Shown here piece after piece: positions 1 through 9,406 of a DNA stretch of 44,052 nucleotides (position 1 is its first letter; the number at the start of each line of letters is the position of its first letter). The notes under the pieces were generated by a model. It saw only the letters and a program-made list of their open reading frames with translations, did not search any database and was not told the DNA's origin. The DNA is from an uncultured Flavobacteriaceae bacterium. GTDB taxonomy: Bacteria; Bacteroidota; Bacteroidia; Flavobacteriales; Flavobacteriaceae. The DNA is taken from assembly GCA_943788095.1 (NCBI GenBank), contig CALSOZ010000011.1:1-44052 (forward strand). The letters are read 5' to 3'. The position numbers and the translations under genes were made by a program.

Positions 1-536
1 AGAATAAAGTCCTGTTTTTTCTATTGGATCTCCAAGAACTGGTATCCCAAAAAGAGTTCCTGACCCTAAAAGCTCTCTAAAAAACCCAACAATGCAAGAA
101 GAATTACTGCGTATCCTAGATGCATTTCCAATACCATCTAAAAATGCTTTCCATGGTCCATTACCTAAAGCAAAAGCTTCAAAACGTCCCATAATAATAC
201 AGTTAGTAATAATTAATCCAACAAAAACAGAAAGTGTTTTACTAAGCTCATAAGCATAAGCCTTAAGAACTTGATCGACAATAATTACCAAAGATGCTAC
301 CACAATGAGTTGAACAATAATTCTAATTTTTGAAGGAATAATATTACGCATCAATGAAATTACCACATTTCCAATTCCTAAAACAAATAGTACTGCAATC
401 CCATTACTAAAGAGGCTTTGAGTTCAGCTGTGATTGCTAATGCAGAACAAATACCTAATACTTGAATGGTAATTGGATTATTATCTGCTAACGGATCCGT
501 TATTAATTTGGTATCTTTTTTTGAAATTAGTCCCAT
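1..536 (-). CDS. nqrD: Na+-translocating NADH:quinone reductase subunit D, partial and frameshifted
   Basis: Membrane subunit of the Na+-pumping NADH:ubiquinone/menaquinone oxidoreductase. The ATG at 536 lies 1 base beyond the nqrC stop, in the same operon and strand. The translation begins MGLISKKDTKLITDPLADNN, followed by the conserved NPITIQVLGICSALAITAEL region and hydrophobic helices, as expected for NqrD. Later conserved pieces include the ITNCIIMGRFEAFALGNGPW segment near 210-130 and the GDP-(I/V)-EKTGL segment at the left edge. The reading frame breaks near 400-402, where a run of three C on the plus strand appears one base short: one more G on the coding strand restores VMGIAVLFVLGIGNVV. 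The 3' end and nqrE/nqrF lie outside the window. The family call is firm; whether the frameshift is real is doubtful. Confidence 0.9.
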
Positions 537-537
537 G

Positions 538-1295
538 TTAGTTCAATTGATTTTTTAAATTTTTAAAGTATGGTAAATACAATTTAAGGTCACTTTTAAT
601 CATTGCAGAAACTCCATCTCCTGTGATTGTAGCACCTGCTAAAGCATCTACTTCATAATCATCTTTAGTAAGGTTCTTAGGGTCATTATTTCCTTTTGCT
701 ACAGTAATTCCTTTAAAATCTCCATTCTCTGTTAGTAACTTTTCTCCAACAAAATCATCCATAAAATAACGTTGTTTGATATTGGCTCCCAAACCAGGTG
801 TTTCCGCTGCATGATCAAAAAAGGCCCCTTGGACAACCATATCATCATCTAATGCAACATAACCCCAAATAGCATCCCAGAGTCCTTTTCCTCTAATTGG
901 AATGATATAAAATGTTTGATTATCCTTTTCACCAACAAATAAGGGCAATTCTCTTGTTCCTCCATTTTTAGCTTTGCTTGTTCTTTTTTGACATCAATGA
1001 GATAGGCTTCCAAATTTTCGTTAAATGTTCCATCGGCATTTATAGTTAACTGTTTTGAGATATATTTTGAAAACTCTGCTGCTACTTTATCTGTTCCAAT
1101 AAATTTAATATCAGTAGCCCCATTTTCATTAATCCCCATTGCATACAGGATATTTTGTTGTTTTTCCATTCGTTCGTTCTCTTGAATATTGGGTTTCAAG
1201 GAAGAGGCTGTAAACGCCAGCAAGGATCCTACGATTACAACCATTCCGATGGAAAATAAGATAGTATACTTGTTAGTGTCTGTATTATTACTCAT
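538..1295 (-). CDS. nqrC: Na+-translocating NADH:quinone reductase subunit C (frameshifted)
   Basis: Periplasmic FMN-carrying subunit of Na+-NQR. The first frame (1295 down to about 955) gives an N-terminal membrane helix (ILFSIGMVVIVGSLLAFTAS) and the start of the soluble domain. The second frame (to 538) gives the FMN-binding domain, including GKGLWDAIWGYVALD and AGATITGDGVS. The latter holds the G-A-T motif whose threonine carries covalently bound FMN in this family. The two frames meet at about 955-960, after KMEEQ, with a single-base slip. Total span equals about 252 codons, the usual NqrC length. It starts 2 bases after the nqrB stop and is followed immediately by nqrD, so one transcript is likely. 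Identification is firm. Confidence 0.92.
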
Positions 1296-1297
1296 AA

Positions 1298-2502
1298 TTA
1301 TGCAGTTTTAACTTTTAGACGATTCATACGTTTTTTTACATTTCCCTGAACCACATAATGGTCAATGGTTGGTGCAAAAACGTTCATTAATAAAATGGCT
1401 AAAAAGACCCCTTCTGGATAAGCAGGGTTGAATACACGAATCATAATGGAGATAAACCCAATCAAAAATCCATAAATCCATTTTCCTTTGTTAGTTTGGG
1501 CCGCTGTTACAGGGTCTGTTGCCATAAATACAGCTCCAAATAAGATAGCTTCCTATGACTAAATGTTGCCAAAAAGGCACGCTCATCAATCCGAAAAATT
1601 TACTTGAGCTAGAAATCCAACCCGCGTCAACAACTCCGTTGAATATGAGTCCCATTACAAAGAGCACCAATGAGTGTACTAACGATAATTCTCCAGCTTC
1701 CTATTTTTGTAAATATCAAAAAGAGTGCTCCAAGAATAATCAGAAATTTTGAGGTTTCTCCAACTGAACCTGGAATGATTCCCCAAAACATATCCCAATA
1801 ATCATAATTACTGAGTTATTTTGAGCATAACTCCCTAAAATAGTTTCTCCAGATATAGCATCTGCTGTACCAGCTCGTTCAACTGCTCCATGAACCCAAA
1901 CCTTATCTCCAGCTCATCCATGTTGGATAGGCAAAGAATAAGAAAGCTCGAATGGTTAATGCAGGATTTAAATATTCATTCCTGTTCCTCCAAAAACTTC
2001 TTTTCCAATTACCACACCAAAAGCAACTGCAACGGCAAGCATCCAAAGTGGTAAATCAACAGGAACAATAAGTGGAACTAACATTCCCGTTACTAGATAC
2101 CCTTCTTCTACTTCATGGCCTTTGATAACTGCAAATAGAAATTCAATCGCTAATCCAACCCCATAAGATACGACTACTAAGGCAATACTTTCCACATTCC
2201 GATTACTAAATTATCCCAGTCCAAAAGGAAGCTCCTAAAAATCCTTGAGCAGATTCAATAGTTCCCAATGCCAAGTGGTGTTGATAGCCTGCATTAAACA
2301 TTCCGAAAATTAAACAAGGAACCATGGCCATAATGACAGTATTCATGGTACGCTTTAAATCATCGGCTGCTTTAATGTGTGTACCGTTGTGCGTGATTTC
2401 GTTTGGCAAATACAAAAATGTATGGAAGGCATTAAAAGCCGGAGCCATTTTAGTGCCTTTATACTTTTCTTTAAGGTTGTGTAAATTACTTTTTAAACTC
2501 AT
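1298..2502 (-). CDS. nqrB: Na+-translocating NADH:quinone reductase subunit B (multiple frameshifts)
   Basis: Multi-spanning membrane subunit of Na+-NQR that takes part in the sodium-translocating electron path. The start ATG at 2502 opens [20 protein letters not shown]. Pieces in three frames align in order: the N-terminal part (2502-2206), helices with [20 protein letters not shown] (2195-1968), a middle stretch with [19 protein letters not shown] (about 1800-1740), and the C-terminal part with [19 protein letters not shown] (1525-1298). Overall span is about 401 codons, normal for NqrB, so the gene is full length apart from single-base indels. The segment near 1850 that should carry the FMN-binding threonine reads Ser-Gly-Glu-Thr, where I would expect Ser-Gly-Ala-Thr. 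The surrounding sequence is frame-damaged, so this needs care. Confidence 0.88.
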
Positions 2503-2504
2503 TT

Positions 2505-3863
2505 TTATCCTATTTCTTTTAGCATTAAGTCTAGTCCTTCTCTAATTATTTTCTGATGTGGTTGTTTAGAAACACATCAAATTCAGTAAGTGCAAAATCT
2601 TCTGGTGCAACTTCATACATTCCCAAGGCTTCCATTTCATCAAGATCTTTGTACATACAAGCTTTTAAAATTTGCAATGGAAAAATATCTAACGGAAATA
2701 CTTCTTCATATGTTCCTGTAAGTACAAATGCTCTGTGTTCTCCATTAGTATTTGTATTTAAATCGAATTTTTTGTTCGGGAGTCAACCATGAAAACGTTA
2801 ATGCTCTAGAAGTTGAAACCTTTTCAAACACAGGTTTATTCCATCCAAAGAATTCATAATCGTCGCCTTCCGGTATCACAGTCACCACATTTGAATAGTA
2901 GCTTAAATATCCGTCTGGCTTGATTTCTTTACCACTTCAGTACAGTTCCCTGAAATGATTCGAACATTTGCATCCTTTTCGATTCCTCGGTCGTATACCA
3001 TGGTCGCAATTTCACTATCCAATCTTAGTGACCAAATAACGTGGCTCTTGAATCCCAGAACCAGCAAGTGCTACAATTCGTTCGGCATTGAACTTTCCTG
3101 TTAAGAAGAACTTCTCCAATGATAACTAAATCTTGTGGAGTTAGCGTCCAGACAACCTCTCCTTTGTTTATGGGATCAATTTTGTTGATGAGAGTTCCAA
3201 CATTACCAGAAGGGTGTGGTCCTGATACTTTATGGTCACAACATCTTCTAAATTGGTGAACGGTGAATGAGAGTCCTTAGGGACGCTGATATTTACCTTT
3301 CCGTCAGTTAATTTTGATAAGGCTGTTACAGCAGCTTGAAGCTCCGCTTGCTTTCCAGTTAAGTACAAAATCATAATCTGCCGCTAAGGGCGCCGATGCA
3401 TAGGCAGAAACAAATATTCCTTTTGGCGTATTTCTGGATTTGCAATCACATCATAGGGACGCTGCATGATAAACGGCCAACAACCAGACGCTAGTAATTT
3501 GGCTTTAATACTTCTCCTTTTGCACTTTTTACTTCTAGTTTTTTGTGATCAAAATAGGTCTGAGTTTTGTCTGCTTGTATTTTAACCTCTAATATGCGAC
3601 GCTTATCGCCTCTTGATAATTTCAACTACTTCTCCTGAAACAGGCGATACAAACTGAATTGACTCGTTGGATTTGTCGTAAAAAATTGGCTCACCAGCCT
3701 TGACCTTTGCGCCGCTTTTACTAATAATTTTGGTGTGAGTCCGTGAAAATCTTCAGGCTTGATACTGTAAAAGTTGCTTTTGATGGCATCACTTTTTGTT
3801 AGAGACTGCCTCCCCTACTAACTTTATATCTAAACCTTTTTTGATTCGGATGTCGTTTGACAT
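2505..3863 (-). CDS. nqrA: Na+-translocating NADH:quinone reductase subunit A (multiple frameshifts)
   Basis: First gene of the nqr operon, encoding the cytoplasmic peripheral subunit NqrA. Translation from the ATG at 3863 gives MSNDIRIKKGLDIKLVGEA, the family start. Downstream, in shifting frames, come FHGLTPKIISKSGAKVKAGEPIFYDKS and the SPVSGEVVEIIKRGDKRRI biotinyl-like strand. Further on are PRYDVIANPE-like and VTALSKLTDGKVNISVPK segments and the terminal KIIREGLDLMLKEIG just before the TAA at 2505-2507. Span is about 453 codons, close to the usual 448. At least six frame changes are needed. Because the gene is complete end to end with short slips, I annotate it as a CDS. The nqrB ATG follows 2 bases after the stop. 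Regulation: a TAAATTTG -7 box lies 38 bp upstream. Confidence 0.88.
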
Positions 3864-3900
3864 AGGTATTTTTGTTGAATTTATTATCTAAAAAACGCTG

Positions 3901-3934
3901 CAAATTTACAAATTTAATGTGCGCAGTCTGCACA
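3901..3934 (-). promoter_or_regulatory. Probable nqr operon promoter with an inverted repeat
   Basis: On the minus strand TAAATTTG (3901-3908) matches the Bacteroidetes -7 consensus TAnnTTTG exactly and lies 38 bp before the nqrA start. A TTG at 3933-3935 (minus strand) is 24 bp upstream, slightly beyond the usual 17-23 bp spacing for the -33 element. Between the two, TGTGC (3918-3922) and GCACA (3930-3934) form an inverted repeat with a 7-base spacer, placed where a regulator could act. The -7 box is seen directly; operator function is inference. Confidence 0.4.
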
Positions 3935-4029
3935 ATAATTAATCACATTTTTTCATAATAAAAGTATGCAATTTATTTATCAAGGCATGAAAATTTGTTT
4001 ATATTTACCTAGTTATTTATTGCAATTAC

Positions 4030-5275
4030 ATGACCAATATTAGAACATCTATTATCCGATTTTTAATCACTTTATTTTTGGCAATTTTCACAAGTCCAAG
4101 AAGTGGATCCTAATAATTTGAGGTTAAATCTATTTCTTTTAAAAGTAATACCAGTCAATCTGAATTGCCAATTTTAAGCTTGGGTGAACGCCTATACTTA
4201 GAATTTGATGCTCTTAAGCTCAAACGAAGATGATTTTTATTACGTCATTGAACACTATAATTTTGATTGGACCAAATCAAAACTAATGAAGTCTGAGTTT
4301 CTTCAAGGACTTGGATAACCTTACGAGTGATTAATTATGAAAACTCATTTAATACCTATCAAATCTATTCAAATTACCGACTTCAAATCCCCAACAAACA
4401 AACTCGCCTGAGAGTTTCTGGTAATTATCTAATCAAAATTTTTGATGAATACGATGAACTTGTCTTTAGTCGAAAGTTTATGGTCTATGAAAATCTGGCA
4501 ATGTTGGGAGTACAATAAAACGATCTCGAGATGTAGACGACATTAAACAAAACAATCTGTTGATTTTGTGATCAATACGCAAACTTTTAGTTTTAATCAA
4601 CCCCAAACAAACCAGTCAACACTCGATTACTTCAAAACAATAATTTAAAAACCGCCATTTCAGGACTGAAACCCCAATATATTTTAGGGAATGAATTAAT
4701 TTACCGCTATACAATGAGACCTACTTTTTGGGGTGGAAATGAATATTTATATTTTGAAAACTAAAGACGTTAGAGGCACCAATTTAGGGGTTCAATTCTA
4801 GATCTTAAGATATCTATCATAGTTATTTATATTTAGACATGTCAATCGGTCAAAGAGTAGCTACACTTACAACCCAGATATCAATGGAAATTTTCAAATT
4901 ACAGTTTTGATCGCGACAATCCTTCGATTGAAGCCGATTATACCGTCGTTCATTTTTCCTTTTAACCCAGAAATTAACCAATTCTATATATGTTTATGGC
5001 AGCTTTAATAACTTTGCCTTAAACAACCAAACCAATGACCTATAATCCTGAAAGTGGTACTATGAACTTGAAATGAAACTCAAACAAGGATTTTATAACT
5101 ATAAATATGTTGTTGTAAATGATTCAAACGAATTAGAAGAAGGCGCTATTAGTGGAGATTTTTACGAAACCGAAAATAATTATAAAGTATTGTCTATTAT
5201 AGAGATTTGGGCGCACGATACGACCGAATTGTAGGGTTTGGAGAAGGAACTCCACAAATCGAATTAATCATTTAG
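4030..5275 (+). CDS. Type IX secretion system plug protein (DUF5103 family), frameshifted
   Basis: Resembles the DUF5103 family, whose N-terminal domain is the Plug of the type IX secretion translocon, sealing the SprA outer-membrane channel when it is idle. The ATG at 4030 gives a signal-peptide-like start (IIRFLITLFLAIF). After a slip at about 4090 comes QEVDPNNL. Family-typical segments follow: LPILSLGERLYLEFDAL, DFYYVIEHYNFDW, INYENSFNTYQIYSNYRLQI, RVSGNYLIKIFDEYDELVFS, QYILGNELIYRYTMRPTFWG, and near the end QGFYNYKYVVVNDSNELEEG. Roughly ten single-base slips are needed; the longest intact stretch is 4327-4518. Span is about 415 codons, the usual size. The exact stop is uncertain (5275, or about 5301 in another frame). 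It is divergent from nqrA and is followed by apaG. Confidence 0.8.
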
Positions 5276-5336
5276 ATTCAAATAAAACCATCGCTTTTTA
5301 ATTAATTTTTTATTATTAATTACTATTTTTATAGCT

Positions 5337-5718
5337 ATGATTGAACAAATACAAAGGTATAAAAATTTCGATTGAAACTGAATTTGAAGGCACCTTCTAC
5401 AAAGATGAATTGTATTCATTATGCGTTTAGTTATGAAATTTATCGATTAAACCAGAGTAATGAAGATGCATCAACTGATTGCAAGAAAATGGGACATTAT
5501 GGAGCTCCTCAATGAAAATGAAACCATTTTGGAGAAGGAGTTGTGGGAAAAACCCATTCTAATCCTGGTGATCGTCATACCTACTATTCTGGATGTGTTT
5601 TAAAATCTCCCTTTGGCGCCATGAAAGGAAGTTATCTTATGGTAAATCTATTCAACTCAAACAAGTTTAAAGTGACCATCCCAACTTCAAATTAAGTGCT
5701 TCATTTGCACAAAATTAA
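5337..5718 (+). CDS. apaG: ApaG domain protein (frameshifted)
   Basis: Small ApaG-fold protein (fibronectin-III-like). The family is loosely linked to Co2+/Mg2+ resistance, and its exact function is not settled. Translation, allowing several single-base slips, starts MIEQI-KGIKISIETEFEGTF and runs through HYAFSYEI, ASTDCKKMGHYG, GEGVVGKTHSNPGDRHTYYS and GCVLKSPFGAMKGSYLMVN to the terminal TFKLSASFAQN. The GVVG, YYSGC and PFG-M-GSY motifs are the ApaG signatures. Span of about 127 codons matches the normal 125-128 residues. It sits 61 bp after the plug gene and 84 bp before pruA, on the same strand. The long intact tail makes the call firm despite the slips. Confidence 0.82.
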
Positions 5719-5802
5719 ACTACATTAAACTTAAACCCGACTTTAAAGTGTAATTTTACACTTTAATTATACACACTAAATAATATACTAAAAACTAACA
5801 TC

Positions 5803-7432
5803 ATGGGAAAAGGATTTTTTAAAGTTCCAGAAGCAATCAATGAACCTGTCAAATCATACAAACCAGGTTCTACGGAACGCGAAGAAGTATCTATCAACTT
5901 ATAAAACAATGCTGGCAGACTATTGAGGTTCCAATGTATATAAATGGTAAAGACGTAAATCTGGAAAACCCAGACTATGAGTCCTCCACATGATCATCAA
6001 TCACATTCTTAGGATCCTACCATACCGCTGAAAAAGCACATGTAGAAACAGCGATTGCTACCGCTTTGGAAGCTCGAAAATCTTGGTCACAACTCCCTTG
6101 GGAACAACGTGCTGGAATTTTTCTTAGAGCTGCCGAATTAATTGCAGGTCCTTACCGTGCAAAAATAAATGCATCCACAATGATTGCACAGTCCAAAACA
6201 GTGTTTCAAGCTGAAATTGATGCTGCTTGTGAATTTGTGATTTTTTAAGATTCAATGTTCAATTCATGACTGACATCTATAAAGATCAACCACAAAGTAC
6301 CAGTGCCGCCTGGAACCGTATTGAATACCGTCCTTTGGAAGGATTTACTTATGCGGTATCTCCTTTTAATTTTACATCTATTGCAGGAAACCTTCCAGCT
6401 TGTATGGCATTAATGGGTAATGTAGTGGTCTGGAAACCAAGTGATAGCCAAGTTTATTCTGCTAAAGTTATTATGGATATTTTTGAAGAAGCTGGCGTAC
6501 CTCCAGGAGTTATTAATGTAGTTTTTGGAGATCCTATCATGATTACAGATACGATTTTGGCAAGTCCTGATTTTTCTGGACTTCACTTTACAGGATCTAC
6601 CCATATATTTAAAGACCTTTGGAAGCAAATCGGAAACAATATCCACAACTATAAAACCTATCCTCGGATTGTTGGCGAAACAGGGGGTAAAGATTTTATC
6701 GTTGCTCATCCTTCAGCAAATGCCAAGCAAGTAGCAACAGCAATGCTACGAGGTGCTTTTGAATTTCAAGGCCAAAAATGTAGTGCCGCTTCAAGAGCTT
6801 ATATTCCACAAAGTCTATGGCCAGAAATTAAAGCCTTTATGATTGCGAAATGAAAACCTTTAAAATGGGCTCCCCTGAAGATTTTAGTAATTTTATTACG
6901 GCTGTGATTCACGAAGGTTCTTTTGACAAACTTGCAGGATTTATTGACCGGCAAAAAAGATACGGATGCCACTATTATTGCTGGTGGGAATTATGACAAA
7001 AGCAAAGGGATACTTTATTGAACCAACCCTTATTGAAGACGACTAACCCAAAGTATGCCACAATGAGTACAGAGCTTTTTGGCCCTGTGATGACGGTTTT
7101 TGTGTATGAAGATGACTGCTTTTGAGGCCACTTTAAAACTCGTTGATGAAACAAGCGAATATGCGTTGACAGGTGCAATATTTTCAACAGATCGATATGC
7201 TGCTAATGTAGCTACAAAAGCCTTAGAAAATGCTGCTGGAAACTTTTACATAAATGACAAACCTTCTGGAGCTGTTGTCGGACAGCAACCTTTTGGAGGG
7301 GCTCGTGCTTCGGGAACCAATGACAAAGCGGGATCTGCTCAAAACTTATTACGTTGGGTCTCTCCACGAATGATTAAAGAAACATTTGTAACACCAACAG
7401 ATTACCGATATCCATTTTTAGGCGATTCATAA
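5803..7432 (+). CDS. pruA: L-glutamate gamma-semialdehyde (1-pyrroline-5-carboxylate) dehydrogenase, frameshifted
   Basis: NAD-dependent aldehyde dehydrogenase of proline breakdown, oxidising glutamate semialdehyde to glutamate. The ATG at 5803 opens MGKGFFKVPEAINEPVKSYK, typical of the Bacteroidetes enzyme. Catalytic landmarks are visible: the general-base Glu in VGETGGKDF (near 6680), the nucleophilic Cys in QGQKCSAASRAY (near 6780), the substrate-pocket region SPFNFTSIAGNLP and the C-terminal QQPFGGARASGTNDKAG. Span is about 543 codons, the normal length. Frame slips occur at about 5890, 5980, 6250, 6850, 6950, 7045 and 7110; the pieces 6066-6248, 6266-6853 and 7100-7432 are intact. A terminator follows directly. 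I see no proline dehydrogenase gene in the window. Confidence 0.92.
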
Positions 7433-7447
7433 AAATAGCAGTCACTT

Positions 7448-7489
7448 AAAAAGGTGGTCTAAAAAGTGATTTTTAGGCGACCTTTTTTT
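7448..7489 (+). terminator. Hairpin terminator after pruA
   Basis: AAAAAGGTGGTCTAAAAA and its near-complement TTTTTAGGCGACCTTTTT (about 18 bp, two non-Watson-Crick positions) enclose a four-base loop, ending in a run of seven T. It lies just after the pruA stop. The reverse strand also carries a T-run, so it may serve rsmG, which ends at 7543 on the other strand. Confidence 0.75.
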
Positions 7490-7542
7490 ATGCTCAAACA
7501 TGTGAAATATTGAACTTACAACTGCATGCATTTGGGTAAAAA

Positions 7543-8172
7543 TTAACCTTTGTACTTAAGCGGTAAGTGAACAATTTTTTTGGTCTCAAAAAAAGCGTCT
7601 TCAAAATAAGCACTGAAATCATAGAATGAAGCTGTTGAATAGATTTTTAATTCTTCAGTCAAATCACCACCTTTTAGGTATAGAATTCCATTTTTGATGG
7701 GGTGTACACTTTTTTTGGCCACTCTGTGTTTAATCCAACTTACAAAATCGGGCATTGTGGTCACCGCACGGCTAATAATAAAATCATAGTGCCCTTTGAT
7801 GGACTCGGCACGTGCGTGCGTGGTTCGAATGTTTGTCAAACCCAAACTCTCCGCAACGCCATTGACGACTTTTAACTTTTTATTAATACTGTCTACTAGA
7901 TGAAATTTGACCTCTGGGAACAAGATGGCCAAAGGCACTCCAGGAAACCCGCCTCCAGTCCCAATATCTAAAATTTTAGAATCTTCTTTAAAGGTTACTA
8001 CCTTTGCAATCGACAGTGAATGAAGCACATGATGAAGATAGAGCGATTCAATATCTTTTCGTGAAATAACATTTATTTTCGAGTTCCAATCTTCATAAAG
8101 TCCCTGCAATGCTTCAAATTGTTTCAATTGAACATCTGATAAATTAGGAAAGTATTTTTGGATTAAATGCAT
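7543..8172 (-). CDS. rsmG: 16S rRNA (guanine-527-N7)-methyltransferase
   Basis: SAM-dependent RsmG/GidB methyltransferase that modifies G527 of 16S rRNA. The SAM-binding glycine-rich motif is complete (ILDIGTGGGFPGVPLA), followed by the acidic strand FHLVDSINKKLKVV and the RAES and FIISRAV segments typical of the family. An ATG at 8193 would add seven residues, but a perfect -7 box (TATTTTTG) overlaps that position. I therefore take the ATG at 8172, which begins MHLIQKYFPNLSDVQ and gives 209 residues, the usual length. It runs convergent with pruA across a shared terminator region and divergent from the desaturase gene. The frame is intact. Confidence 0.95.
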   Translation of the reverse strand: MHLIQKYFPNLSDVQLKQFEALQGLYEDWNSKINVISRKDIESLYLHHVLHSLSIAKVVTFKEDSKILDIGTGGGFPGVPLAILFPEVKFHLVDSINKKLKVVNGVAESLGLTNIRTTHARAESIKGHYDFIISRAVTTMPDFVSWIKHRVAKKSVHPIKNGILYLKGGDLTEELKIYSTASFYDFSAYFEDAFFETKKIVHLPLKYKG

Positions 8173-8190
8173 GCTTTTGTCAATTTTCAG

Positions 8191-8198
8191 CAAAAATA
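8191..8198 (-). promoter_or_regulatory. -7 box of rsmG
   Basis: TATTTTTG on the minus strand matches TAnnTTTG exactly, 18 bp before the chosen rsmG start at 8172. No clear TTG element is seen at the right distance upstream. The box argues against the alternative start at 8193. Confidence 0.4.
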
Positions 8199-8252
8199 GC
8201 CATAAATCTGTTAAAAATTGTAAAACCTCACGGTCTAAACTTTTTTATTATT

Positions 8253-8260
8253 TATATTTG
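8253..8260 (+). promoter_or_regulatory. -7 box of the desaturase gene
   Basis: TATATTTG is an exact TAnnTTTG match, 36 bp before the desaturase ATG. It probably drives the desaturase and the aminotransferase that follows 9 bp behind it. No convincing -33 TTG is seen. Confidence 0.35.
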
Positions 8261-8296
8261 ATTAATAATTTTTATCAGAGATAATAAACACAACTC

Positions 8297-9397
8297 ATGA
8301 CAAAGCCAACAATTACATTTTCACGAACAGACTCCGCTAAATTTTTCAAAACATTAAACAGCAGAGTTAATGCATATTTTAAAGACAACAAAATTAACCG
8401 TTCTGGAAACTGGCAACTTTGGGTCAAAACAATTGTAATGTTTTCGATTTTCTTAGTGCCTTATTTTTTAATCCTTACGATTGATATGCCAGGGTGGCTA
8501 CAAATCCTATTTACAGTTGTAATGGGCGTTGGAATGGCGGGCGTTGGAATGAATGTGATGCACGATGGAAACCATGGTTCATTTTCCAATAAAACATGGG
8601 TTAACAATATCATGGGAGGCAGTATTTATATCCTTGCAGGTAATGTTTATAATTGGAAAGTACAACACAATGTATTACACCATACGTACACCAATATCCA
8701 TGGACATGACGAAGATTTAGACGCAGGTCGTGTTCTACGATTCACAAAACAGACCGAATGGAAACGACACCATAAATTTCAACACATCTACTCTATATTG
8801 TTGTATGGACTCTTAACCATCAACTGGGCCATTACCACTGATTTCCTACAAATGAAACGTTATATGAAACGTAAACTTTCATACGGTAAATTTCCAAATC
8901 CGTTCATAAATTGGAGCGCCTTAGTCATTTCAAAAGTGATCTATTTAAGTTTATGGATTGTCCTTCCTATGTTAATTTTAGACATGGCTTGGTACAAAGT
9001 TTTACTAGGATTTTTTGTCATGCACTACACTGCTGGACTCATTCTTAGTATGGTGTTTCAATTGGCTCACATCATGGATGAAGCAGAAATGCCAGTACCA
9101 GAAGCGAGTGGAACTATGAAAAATACGTGGGCGATTCACCAACTTTTAACAACGGTAAATTTTTCTCCAAAAAACAAATTAGTTAACTGGTTTACAGGTG
9201 GCTTGAATCATCAAGTTGAGCACCATATTTTTCCAAATATTTCGCATGTTCATTATGGTAAAATTGCTGAAATCGTAAAGAAAACTGCTCTGGAATTCAA
9301 CTTACCATACAACGAATTTGAAACTACACGAAAAGCCATTAGAGCCCATTTTAGATATTTAAAAGAAATGGGAGTCAATCCCGCAATACCAGCATAA
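8297..9397 (+). CDS. Membrane fatty acid desaturase (acyl-lipid or acyl-CoA)
   Basis: Integral-membrane di-iron desaturase of 366 residues that introduces a double bond into an acyl chain. The three histidine boxes are present: HDGNH (89-93), HNVLHH (124-129) and HQVEHH (305-310). The Q-x-x-H-H form of the third box is typical of the front-end (delta-5/6-like) branch of the family, but no N-terminal cytochrome b5 domain is present. Hydrophobic segments at about 45-62, 68-88, 165-180 and 205-255 fit the usual fold. The first residues (TKPTITFSRTDSAKFF) are soluble. An aminotransferase follows after 9 bp, probably on the same transcript. The exact regiospecificity and substrate cannot be read from the sequence. 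The frame is intact. Confidence 0.93.
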   Translation: MTKPTITFSRTDSAKFFKTLNSRVNAYFKDNKINRSGNWQLWVKTIVMFSIFLVPYFLILTIDMPGWLQILFTVVMGVGMAGVGMNVMHDGNHGSFSNKTWVNNIMGGSIYILAGNVYNWKVQHNVLHHTYTNIHGHDEDLDAGRVLRFTKQTEWKRHHKFQHIYSILLYGLLTINWAITTDFLQMKRYMKRKLSYGKFPNPFINWSALVISKVIYLSLWIVLPMLILDMAWYKVLLGFFVMHYTAGLILSMVFQLAHIMDEAEMPVPEASGTMKNTWAIHQLLTTVNFSPKNKLVNWFTGGLNHQVEHHIFPNISHVHYGKIAEIVKKTALEFNLPYNEFETTRKAIRAHFRYLKEMGVNPAIPA

Positions 9398-9406
9398 AAC
9401 CAACAC

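Noticed and set aside
1555..1752. Open frame on the plus strand inside nqrB
   Set aside because: It is antisense to nqrB homology and has no recognisable product; an overlap shadow.
8173..8193. Upstream start for rsmG at 8193
   Set aside because: It overlaps an exact -7 box and would lengthen the N-terminus beyond the family.
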